Source: Pohlia nutans
Taxonomy: Eukaryota > Streptophyta > Bryopsida > Bryales > Mniaceae
Reading direction: 5' to 3'
Length of the DNA: 64,000 nt
Assembly (NCBI GenBank): GCA_022496805.1
Contig: CM040089.1
Span: 36,936,372 to 37,000,371 of the forward strand
In this document: one piece after another, positions 1 through 9,732 of the stretch
Layout of the letters: each line of letters opens with the position of its first letter
Position numbering within the stretch: the first letter of the stretch is position 1
Translations under genes and position numbers: made by a program
Notes under the pieces: generated by a model
Seen by the model: the letters and a program-made list of their open reading frames with translations, nothing else
Told to the model about the DNA's origin: nothing
The model's database searches: none

Positions 1-459
1 ATTTTTTATTTATTTTGTGCAACCTAGGTCACTAATTTCCCATAAATTTAGGTGCCCACCCTATTAATTGTTCATTTTCTGAACAAGCTACTAAGAAGCT
101 ACGGTAAATGTGAACAGGATGGACAGCTAATCACAGCCAAACTGCGCGATGATCTGCTCTAAAAGACGAGAACATTTTGCCTAGCCTCTTATTATAAAAA
201 TTCTTAACAGAAGTCAAGTTTTACAACAACGGTGCAACCACGTGTCTAAATTCTATACGCATCCCTCAAAGGAATAACTTCTGCACCTATGCAATGTCAG
301 ATTTTAAAATCCTTCGAAAGCAATGATATTGCTGTGGAAGTAAAGCCCTTAACCAGCTCCGAATTCGGTGTATCTATGTGCGGGATGAAGAGGTAATTAT
401 CTAATTACGATCGTTCTGGATTACACCTTGCATGCATGCAGGAATGAATATCAAGTCTT

Positions 460-885
460 TTAAGGTAGGATGTCCTAAAACCACCAACTTAAGAAATATG
501 GCTTCAATTTTTCAAGGTTATTCATGAGAAATATTTTTCGGTAATTTGGAAGAAGAGTTCTCACGGAATGCACAAATTTTCGCAATTTAATTCTCAATAT
601 TCAAATTGATACAAATTTTCGAAGTGAAAAGAACTTCGTCACCCAAATCAGACCTCTAGGTTTCTCCATGTCCACACCATGTGGTACTAATTTTCACTCA
701 TAATGATACCCAAAACCACCAACTATTTCTTCGCAATGCTTGACATGCCATTGGTCTATTTGAATAGTGAAATGGGCGGTTTTGAGTCTCAACACTGGTG
801 GTTTTGAGTCTCAACTGTGGTGGCCCCAAGAAAGGTCTACATGTCATAATTGGGAGGGTTGGTGGTTTTAGGACATCCTACTTTA
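460..885. mobile_element. MITE with TTA target duplication (element 463-882)
   Basis: The ends are inverted repeats: GTAGGATGTCCTAAAACC near 465 and its complement GGTTTTAGGACATCCTAC near 864-881. TTA flanks both sides (460-462 and 883-885). Unit R has the empty site near 34,590, reading AAGTCTTTTACTTCC. The interior holds further inverted GGTGGTTTTGAG segments. There is no coding potential. The TSD fits the PIF/Harbinger (Tourist) type, but the family is inferred from it alone. It inserted into L after the L/R duplication, or was lost cleanly from R. Confidence 0.85.
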
Positions 886-1885
886 CTTCCTTATTGTTGG
901 GTTTGCCCTGCACAACTGGGAGTTTGTAAGCAAGTTCCTTGGAGCCACCAAACACATTAACCTACCATTTGCAGTAGAAATATGAGCCATGAAAGTAGCC
1001 CAATAATGAATTAATATGGTAATCCCTTAGTACAATACTTGTAAAGGTGTCGCTTCTCACTGTAAACATTGTCAAAGTTCACGGTAAACACTTGTTCTAC
1101 ATGACGAATCGCACTCGCCAAGTCTTGAGCTCTTGGGCAGTGAATGCGAAGTGGCGCCGTTTGACTTACCTACTGCGTGAAAAGCGACACCTTCTCCTTG
1201 TAGTGGAATTGAAAACTTTCATTGGACAAATTAGTGGCTTCGTGCTAAGAGTTGCAGAGTGACGTGGTAGGAACAACAAATTCCACTATTTGCGCATGAT
1301 GCTCATTCACTCATTGGCACCAAGTGCACAATAATGTTGTTTCTAAGATCTCGGTTATCAACTTGCAACACACAGTGTGTCCATTCATGCGCTGTAGCAT
1401 AAAGCAACCAACATTTAAATTTAATTAATGTCAAGGAAATTCTTAGAAATATGTATTCTATAACTAAACAAGGATTTCCTTTGTTTTCTTATAGTCAAAG
1501 CAAATTAAAGGGAAATATAAGTTGCATGCAAGTACTTGGTACACATGCATTGAATAAGTTTTGAGCAAATAGAACACTCCTCAATGAATGACGATGTCGA
1601 AGTCATATTTTTGCTTTACATCCTTTCACCTTCATTTTTTTATTACTTGAGTTCTAAAATCAAACCTAGCTAGACCTAGTATAGGGTGCTTTCTTGCAAA
1701 CAACACGTAACTACGACTTGAGCCTCTACAAAATAGAGTATGACTTGGCATGAAATGGATCACTTTCTCAAATGTTAGAAATCACAATTGGGCCTAGCCT
1801 GCTGGCCGAATAGCCGAATGATCCAATTAACTTAACAGACAAATCACCAGTATGGGGAGTGGTCTAATTGCAACACTTTCAAAAC
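886..1885. other. Downstream flank of the old SINA copy, no gene
   Basis: This stretch matches 34,585-35,590 and, more weakly, 13,440-14,150 and 40,970-41,640, the DNA just beyond the SINA stop codons. Short open stretches (for example 1047-1262) are not kept open in the other copies. Nothing in it supports a gene. Confidence 0.6.
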
Positions 1886-2160
1886 AATTTTATCCCCAAA
1901 TCGAACTTCAGTTCTGACCATTCATGATCCTTGTAAGGAATAGAAGAAAGGTCCTTTCAAAATGTCTTCAAAGGAAAGGTTGTCGATGTTGAGATTACTG
2001 TGACTCTGAGCTATATTATGTAGGGATATATATTTACCTCGCTTTTCAACCAAACGCGCTCAAACGAGAGTCTCTACTGCAACACTTTCACGTTGTAGCA
2101 GCTTTCAAACACGGTGCATAATAGAAAAGAGTCGAAGATGAAGCGCCCTTTCTAGCAGTT
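1886..2160 (-). pseudogene. SINA-like gene remnant, C-terminal end only (old copy, unit L)
   Basis: Reading the minus strand, this aligns with the last ~90 codons of the SINA-like gene at 41651-42717, including traces of the conserved LxLEDxLKGPF segment and the CTVFES segment. Reading frames are interrupted by substitutions and small indels. The RING and SIAH finger exons are missing, because sequence resembling the gene's 5' flank resumes by about 2,740. It is the left member of an old tandem SINA duplication. Its counterpart in unit R is 35600-35890. Confidence 0.75.
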
Positions 2161-3343
2161 TACACCTTGATGATATGAAATATCCACACCTAGATGACAT
2201 CGAATACTTTAATTCAAGTTCAACCTTTTAATTGAATAAATTAATTTTTAAGTAATTATGCTTCGTCAAAAAATTGCCCAAAATCAGCATTTCCAGGCAT
2301 TGTAGTACAAAATAAATAATACTTTTAATCCTACAAATTAATCGTTTAAAATAATACATATTTAAATGTACTTCATATCAAAAGGTGGTACCAAAATGAC
2401 GTCATTGCTCGCGTTATTGGATATCTATTTTAAACAAGTGTTATGGATTGTTTTAAGAAAACGGGACAAGTTTCTTTTTTTGTACAAAAAGTCTCTTTTA
2501 AAATCTTTAACACTCTTCAATTTTTACATAAATTTTTTTTTGTGTATTTCATGAGTGTAGGAATTCAAATCCTCATCCCATCCATTCGTTTTTTAATTTG
2601 TTTTAAAGAAGGACTCATTCAAAGTTACCATTAGGGTATTTTGGGGTACCTATATGAGACGATTGCCTCTCGCTCTATATCAATGAAGTCATAAGAAAGA
2701 GTAGCCCAGGTAATGCAAAAGTGTTGTAAATGCTCATCTTGACTCCACTGTGTTCACGAATTGTCTCTTCGGCTTACACGATGCATGTTTGAGAAACGAT
2801 GGCCCCAGCCAGCTGTCGATGAGACTCATGAGAGGGACCTCCCACAAATTTATGCCTCTAGTACTCTTGCAATTCCATGTCCTACTTTGATCATGTGAAG
2901 GCGACCTCAATCACCTATTCACCTCATTCCAGAAAGTAATCTGAAATGAATTTCGTCGACAAGAGTTACTCTGGTCCAAACATTTTATAATTCAAATTCA
3001 ATCACAATTTATCGTTAGGCGATGCGCGATTGGCGTGCTTCCAAAGACAGTCTTAATTCTTAAATGAGTCCCTATAGCAACTTTGAATGAGTTCCTCTTT
3101 AAAATATAATAACAATTGAATCAACCAAATGTGGAACCTTTGATTTCCTACACTCATCAACTACTCAAGAAAGTTTTGACGTTAAAATCAAAGCATTTTA
3201 AAGATTTCAAAAGAGACTTATTGTACATAGATCAAAATTTGTCTCAACTACATTAAAACATCCAAAATATTTAATTATATATCAAATGATATCATTTTGG
3301 TACCAAGAGTCAAGGATCTTTAGCATCATACCAAGAGTCAAGA
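2161..3343. other. Flank of old SINA copy, no gene
   Basis: From about 2,740 to 3,010 the sequence resembles the SINA 5' flank at 15,500-15,720 and 43,010-43,220. Unit R matches this region but lacks about 300 bp corresponding to 2,620-2,915. I see no gene. Confidence 0.5.
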
Positions 3344-3721
3344 GGGTGCATTCACAATATAACGAGCCAACCCGCCTAAATCTAATGAATCTCGATGAGT
3401 GCTTAGAAAATTATATCTTCAATTTATGTAGATATTAGAAAAATTTAAGGACATTTTGCGACATATTATGAACATTTTGGCACATTTTAGTTGTTATTAA
3501 CGACTAGTTACAACCATATTTTAGTCGTTTTGGAGTACCAATAACTTCTCAAACAATGTCAAACTTTAGTATATTGTAGAATGACATATAATATTTGTAG
3601 TTACTAATTTATATTACATTATCGATTCAAATGATAAGATTATTCCTTAATAATCCGATAAAGTAATCACTGGTTACGGTTACAGTTTCCTTGGCTCGTT
3701 ATATTGTGAATGTACCCAAGA
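3340..3721. mobile_element. MITE with AAGA target duplication (element 3344-3717)
   Basis: The termini are inverted repeats of about 26 bp starting GGGTGCATTCACAATATAAC, with the complementary end GTTATATTGTGAATGTACCC. One position differs near the tip. AAGA lies at 3340-3343 and 3718-3721. Unit R reads straight through near 36,750 without the element. There is no ORF. The superfamily is not assigned. Confidence 0.8.
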
Positions 3722-4272
3722 ATCTTTAGTTATAGGTGAAGGAGCGGAAAACCACTTTAAAATCATGAGATGACCCGATTGGAAGATGAATAGGGCTCCA
3801 AGCGAGCCTTGCCAAAAGGTGAAATTTTAGAGATCCATTGCACCATTTTGCCAAGCCTTTCTACCGGCTGACCCTTGTCAAGTGGCCATTGGGGCGTGCG
3901 ATTCAACAAGAGCCACGCCAAAGCTATTGAGGGATGCTTTTAGTGAGAATGTGATACTATTCACAACCATTATTGAGATGTTGTGAAGAATTGATGATAT
4001 CAAAGGTAAGGTAATTGTTTATGAGGGAATAAATAAACAATGAAAACTTTGACTAGTGACAAGCTCCTCACAACTTATAAACGTGCACGTATATTTGGTC
4101 TATGTTGATCCTTTGTCCTTGACTGTAAGTGATAAATGAAGATTTGTAAGTATGCATGTATATTTGGTGTAAGTTGATCCTAGAGTACAAGCCTAGTGCG
4201 CGTATATTTGGTGTCAGTACATTGATCTTTGAGTACAAGCTAGTGATATGTGATGGTCTTCAAGTCGATCCA

Positions 4273-4857
4273 TAACCCCTAACTGCCTAAATGTTCAGTT
4301 TCTTCATGATGTACATAATCCAACACGGATTTCTCATCCACTATGCACTTTGTGCATTGTGGATTTTTAGAATAGATTTATGGAAAGTTAGTTTTTATTA
4401 TACATGATGTGCGAAACAATCAGAAAGTGGATGATTTGGGCAATTTTTATGCCTCACAATATGTTGTAGTGATTCACCAAAATTTTCTAAGATCTTAGTT
4501 TAAAATTGTTCTTGCAAAAATGAACTCTTAAATTAAGTAACCAAAAAACACTCCAAAAATCACTACACTTAGAGTATTTCGTTTCATCATGTCACAACAA
4601 ATTTCACCCATACATTGTTAATATTTTATTTGTAATTGAATCACAAATGGATATTGAATTTTATGTCTCAAAATTAAAACAAGAAATATTGGTGATAGGA
4701 GTCATAGACCTAACCGTATGCAGAGAATCTAAAATTCATAATGTACAACATTCCTTCATATGGTCTCAAGTTCAAAATATCCCTATTAGTTGCATTTTAT
4801 AATGCACCTTTACAATTCTCCAAATTATGAAGAGGTTTGTGGGCATTTAGGGGTTAA
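4273..4857 (+). mobile_element. TTAA-type MITE, type A (copy A1)
   Basis: It begins TAACCCCTAACTGCCTAA and ends GGCATTTAGGGGTTAA. It matches the copy at 37,313-37,891 and, reversed, the one at 5,437-6,000. Internal landmarks shared by all type A copies are GAATCTAAAATTCATAATG and TGCATTTTATAATGC. It is non-coding. The 5' TTAA has decayed to ATAA. Confidence 0.85.
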
Positions 4858-4889
4858 GTAACGGTACAAAATAGGAAAGTTGTCAATGC

Positions 4890-5440
4890 TTAACCCTTAA
4901 GCATCCACACAACAATTCCCCGGTCAAACCTCATCCATTCTTCACATTTTAAAATATGTTATATTATTCTGGTATAATTTTCATATAAGGTATTGTTTAA
5001 CCAATTTACCCTGATATTTTTATAAATATTTAAACAAAAATAAATTTTATAAAAGTTTTCAAAGTAGTTTTCTTGTAAAAACCCCAATAATTACAAGAGC
5101 TTAGAATGGTATTAATTTTAGAGAAAATATGAATATTAGTGATGAACAACAAGGTGTAGGTGGCATGCTTTTTGAGCTTACGTTTTAAGAAAATTTGATT
5201 GAAAAACATTTTCTGCAGTGCATAATAGAATTTTAAGGTTTTGAGCTTTAAAGTTTTGTAGAAAGCGCAGTTTTAACAATTTTGAAGAACGGTACATTAG
5301 ACTAGAAAGAAGAAGGCAATCCCCACACTTTCTTAGTTGGGACCATTTTCATTTGATATTAGGACTAGGTGAAAATCAACGCCTGAGTGAAAAACGATCA
5401 ATTATCGCCCCACAAGGCTCCTTGCACGCTTAAGGGTTAA
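4890..5440 (+). mobile_element. TTAA-type MITE, type B (copy B1)
   Basis: It begins TTAACCCTTAAGC and ends GCTTAAGGGTTAA, so the tips are inverted repeats bounded by TTAA on both sides. Homologues lie at 37,928-38,486 and 53,741-59,491. Its last TTAA is shared with the next element. No ORF. Confidence 0.85.
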
Positions 5441-6000
5441 CCTCTAATGCCCACATCGCTCTCCAAACTTGGTGAATTGCAAAGATGCATTATAAAATGC
5501 AGCTCAAAGGAATATTTTGGACTTGATGTATGAATAAATGTTGTACATTATGAATTTTAGATTCTATCTATATGGATAGATCTATGATTGCAATCATCAC
5601 TATTTTTGTAGAAAATTTGAAATTCTTTTGTAAGTTGATTACGAATAAAATATTGACAATGTGAGGATGAAATTTGTTGTGATGGGTTGAAACGTAATAC
5701 ACTAAGTGTAATGATATTTGGAGATTTTTAGGTTGCGTAATTTTTTGAGTTGAGATTTTCAAGAACATAGTCTTTTGAACTAAGATCTTAGAATTTTTTG
5801 GTGAATCAGAGCAACATGAAGTGAAGCATAAAAATTTCACATATCAATCTTTTTCGAAATGGTTCACACATGCATGGACTCTATGAAGCTGTCTTGCTAT
5901 AGAAATTGGTAAGATTTTTTTTACTTGCAAAAAGTAGCTTGATGAATGAGATTTATCATTCATCATGTAGGATATGGATGTTTGGAAAATTAGGGATTAA
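5437..6000 (-). mobile_element. TTAA-type MITE, type A reversed (copy A2)
   Basis: It is the reverse complement of the type A layout: it starts TTAACCTCTAATGCCC and ends ATTAGGGATTAA. It shares TTAA with B1 on the left and C1 on the right. The R counterpart is 38,483-38,986, which has lost some internal sequence. The open stretch on the minus strand here is an accident of AT-rich repeat DNA. Confidence 0.8.
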
Positions 6001-6712
6001 CCCCTAAGTGACTTGAACGACTATTTTATGGTCGCTACCCATTTTTACGATAAAATAAAAATCCAAGGATATAATGGATTAGGTGGAATTAATTTAGGTG
6101 AGATTTTGAAGATCTAGTGCATTAATGTAAAGAAGAAGCCATCTTTAAAAAGTCCATGTGGTTGGTTAAGTGGAATTAAGTTAGGTGAGATTTTGAACAT
6201 AGGTGTGCCAAAGAGACCTAATTTTAAAAGAATCCAAAGCGATTACTAGTAGGTGACAAAGAGAGGAGACCTATTTTAAAAATAATCCAATGAGATTAGG
6301 TGACAATGGTGAGTAATGAAGATTAGGTGACAGTGGCGAGTAATAAAGATTAGGTGACAGTGGCGAGTAATGAAGATTAGGTGTCAGTGGCGAGTTATGA
6401 AGATTAGGTGACAGTGGCGAGTTATGAAGATTAGGTGACAGTGGCACGTAATGAAGATTAGGTGACAGTGGCAAGTAATGAAGATTAGGTGACAATGGCA
6501 AATAATAGAGATTAGATGACAATGTCGAATAATGAAGATTAGGTGATAGTGGCAAGTAGTAGAGAGATTAGGTGAGAATGGCAAAGTGGAGAAAAGATTA
6601 GAATATTAGATGAGAAAAAATACACAGAGCTATAAGTCAATGACGGATGAGAAAAGTGTGTTTGATTTTGTACATCGTCCACTTTCTAGATGGTTGGACA
6701 TTTATGGGTTAA
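5997..6712 (+). mobile_element. TTAA-type MITE, type C (copy C1) with internal minisatellite
   Basis: It begins TTAACCCCTAAGTGACTTG and ends GGACATTTATGGGTTAA. A related truncated copy sits at 38,983-39,400 and an inverted full copy at 63,345-63,882. It contains GATTAGGTGACA tandem units. It shares its 5' TTAA with A2. No gene. Confidence 0.8.
6294..6563. repeat. 27-bp minisatellite, 10 units
   Basis: Ten imperfect units start with GATTAGGTGACAGTGGCGAG. The period of 27 is a multiple of three, which keeps frames open on the minus strand and yields a spurious repetitive peptide (SPLSPNLHY-like). Unit R and the inverted arm carry about four to five units each. Confidence 0.9.
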
Positions 6713-9201
6713 ACTAATAATGAAACTTGACATAGACCAATTTTTTCATTAAAACAATAAATCACAATATCATATTTTGGAAATCCATACCATACAAATG
6801 GTAATCAACTAGCACAAGAAGGAAGGAAAATTTGAACGGATGAAAGATTATATGGGATGTAGTGAAACCAAGGCTTACAATCTGTTCAACGGCTATTATA
6901 TGAATGTTCGTGCGCCAAAGGGCTTGCAAGAATAGGTTCAGCTACCCTATATATTATATATATCATGGATAATTTAAAGGAAAATTTGTAACATATGAAA
7001 CATAGTATAAAACTATTTATTGTAAAAATAAATAAATAAAAATAGATTTTTCTTCAAATTTTATTCTATTACAAGTATATAAACTATATGAGTTTTCAAG
7101 TGTTATGAATAAGACAGAGCTTCACAGTTGCACCGTTCTAGTTGTTTTTCTACTTTCTCGGCCAATGATTCATGAGTAAGGCCTTGACCTTATGGCCTCG
7201 CATCCTCCACCCTAGGGCAAACAAAAAGAAAAAGGTTTTTTTTTTTCCTTCTTCTTTGAAAATTCAAAGCATATTCTAAACAATCTCACAAACCAAAATC
7301 CTACCTTATTCTAAGAAGAATTCTTTTAGTAAATAGACTTGTGTTCACTACTAAATCAAAATCTCAAACCTCATGGAAAATCTCATAACATCACAAAACT
7401 GTTAACATTCTAAACTTACATGGTAAATTCTAGTATTAATGGAACAGTAATTCCAAATCCACTAATTTACTAGTGTTGCTTTAAAGTAAAGGTTCAAAGT
7501 GTTAAATTTGAATTGTATGGATTTGTGACCTGTAAATAGAGAGAAGGAAAAAAATTGTAACTTTTTGAAATCCTAATGTATAAAGGATGTAAAAGCTTAG
7601 AATAAATTTATAGCTTTTGTAGATCTATTTGAGGATTCTACATGATGTTTCAATTTCATTGTGCTTGCAATAATTGTTGCATTAACAAAGGAATGCAATA
7701 AGAAGGGCTTTTGAGGTTATGTGTCTTACAATAGAGCTCTACCATTAGCACATGATTTGCTTGCAATTAGTGATTTTAAGTAGCCTTCCGAGACACAATT
7801 TATTGGGTATTCGAGGGTACAAAGAGTCATTTTCTTTTCATTTTAATTCTAATTTGAAAACAATTGTCATATTCTATTACAATGGCAATTTTGAGTTTTG
7901 TAAAGATAAGGAGAAAAACAAAGTCAATAGGAGTCAAGATTGAATAAAAATAACACAAAAGTGGTTTCAGACACTTAATTTTTTTTTGAAACAATCCAAA
8001 GAAATTCTGAGAGATCAAAGTATATGCCTAGTTCCTTACTTGAGTGAAGCGGTATAAATTCTTGGCCTACGACATGTCATCACTATTTCCAGATATTCTT
8101 TAGACTTAGAATTTCTTTTAGTTTGTTCTAATTTTAAAGAATTTATTGTGATGACTGGGTGCTTAGTACTTACGTGGACAATTGTTATCTAACCTTCTTT
8201 ATAACTTATTCCTTAACTAATTACTAGCTTAGGTTAAAATTCTAAAGTATCACCTTGCATAGTAAACAACTTCGCAGTAAATAACCTGGAGTACATATGG
8301 TTCAAAGTGGATTACTTGCACAAGCCAAGGAGTTGTATTTGAAAAGTAAAACATCAAAGATTTCATTCTCAAATCACAATCTGTGGGCATGCCTTCATTT
8401 AAAAAAAAAAAAAACATAATTGCAAAATACAAAATAGCATCTTAGAAAACTTCAATGGACACAAGAAGCAAATCACTTACTGAGATTGTAGAGTAATTTG
8501 CTGAAAATGATTTTATTCTAAAAGTGTGACAATCCTAATGTTCTAAGACGCAATGTTTGTCCCTTTTTTATACTTTATCCTCATTTAATTACTACGTTTG
8601 GTCAAAATTCTAAAATTTCCATCCAAAATAAAAATACAAAGTACAAAATCTCCATCCAAAATACTATTGAAGAAGAAAAATTGAACAAATTTGATATTCC
8701 TTTTCATTCCACTGTTATCAAATCCGGAACTTTCTTAGTTCCGGATTTGAAGCAAAATGAACAATTCAAAATACCAATTTATAGCGAATTAGTTCATGAA
8801 CATGAAATTTAGCTTAAAAAATGTTTGGATCATATCTATGTTAAATTTTGACTCTTAATGTTATGTATTACTAGGTTTCTTTATTTATAGGAACTTTCAA
8901 GAATCACATATATTTTACACAATCTAAAACTCACTAAAAGGACTATGGTTTTATGACAACTTCATCTTAGGACCATATAATACACTTAAATACAAATTTA
9001 ATAAAGTACACGACTTTATCTCGTAAAAGAGAACTGTAAATACGTAGTCCCTTTGGATGAAAGCACAAAAAATCTACCAAAAAGTTGGTTTGCTATGCTA
9101 AAATCATAATTGCTTTGGTCAAAGGCCATAAATTTATATCAAAATATATTATATTTTAATTTTATGAAGCCCTCTAGAGTTTTTATAGGTACTTGAACTC
9201 A
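6713..9201. other. Gene-free, mostly the left inverted arm
   Basis: Up to 8,380 this is the inverted-arm sequence. Beyond that is AT-rich DNA with a run of 14 A near 8,402 and a perfect hairpin at 8,718-8,750. No coding region is supported. The ~60-codon open stretch on the minus strand near 7,827-8,018 is conserved only because the whole arm is duplicated. Confidence 0.6.
8718..8750. other. Perfect 14-bp stem hairpin
   Basis: TCAAATCCGGAACT, a 5-base loop TTCTT, then AGTTCCGGATTTGA. It is much more GC-rich than its surroundings. The function is unknown; it could be a relic of a small foldback element. Confidence 0.7.
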
Positions 9202-9732
9202 GTAACCCCTAAAAGCCCGAGGGGTATTGGACAAAACATAGATGTGTTGTAATATGTGCCTTCCATATGTTTGATGAAGTTTGGTTCAATAGACAAAATG
9301 TAGAGTATCATCTCTACAAATTATCTATACGGTCAAACTTCCAAAAATAACTTTAGATAAATTTTTAATGAATTTAAAAGCATTAACATTTGAAAATTTG
9401 TATAAATTACAATTTTCAATTTTAGAGTTCAAAATTTAGTATGATTGGTTAAAGTTGGGCTATCTATTGTAAACTTCAAAAAAGCAAAAGAAATGATGGA
9501 GGGATCATCATTACTTTCTCCAAATAGAAAATTTTATAACACTAAGACAATGTTGAGGTGATCTATTTTGAAAAATTCTCCCGGGTGGAGTTTATTTCGG
9601 GTTGCCATAATTCAAATTGGGTTGGAAAGTAGACTTGATTTAGTATTTTAAATTATTTTTTATTTTTTCAAAAACCTCTTTTTTGTTCCGGACAGAGACC
9701 AAAAAATGGTCGTTTGAGCGCTTAGGGGTTAA
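9202..9732 (+). mobile_element. TTAA-type MITE, type F (copy F1)
   Basis: It begins GTAACCCCTAAAAGCC and ends GAGCGCTTAGGGGTTAA. Type F relatives are 26,940-27,425 and 33,199-33,741, sharing internal GATGTGTT and TTTGGTCCAAAAGAG-like blocks and an AAAATGGTCGTTTG block near the 3' end. Non-coding. Confidence 0.8.

Larger units (their letters stand above)
5879..8380 (+). repeat. Left arm of a long inverted repeat (partner 61681-64000)
   Basis: The reverse complement of 61,681-64,000 matches this stretch almost base for base. Examples are CTCTATGAAGCTGTCTTGC at 5,879 against the last bases of the window, and ATTTCATTCTCAAATCAC at 8,363-8,380 against 61,681. The main length difference is the number of 27-bp units near 6,294. 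The partner continues past the window end, so the true arm length is unknown. The stretch 6,713-8,380 is absent from unit R. Confidence 0.9.

Noticed and set aside
6271..6584. Repetitive ~90-residue readings on the minus strand (SPLSPNLHY type)
   Set aside because: They exist only because the 27-bp tandem repeat has a period divisible by three; copies elsewhere do not keep them as genes.
4273..6712. Telomere-like motif (CCCTAA/TTAGGG) as a sign of interstitial telomeric repeats
   Set aside because: The motif occurs singly at element tips with an extra C and is bounded by TTAA; it is not in tandem.
7827..8018. A 63-residue reading conserved between the inverted arms
   Set aside because: The whole arm is duplicated at the DNA level; there is no sign of codon-level conservation.
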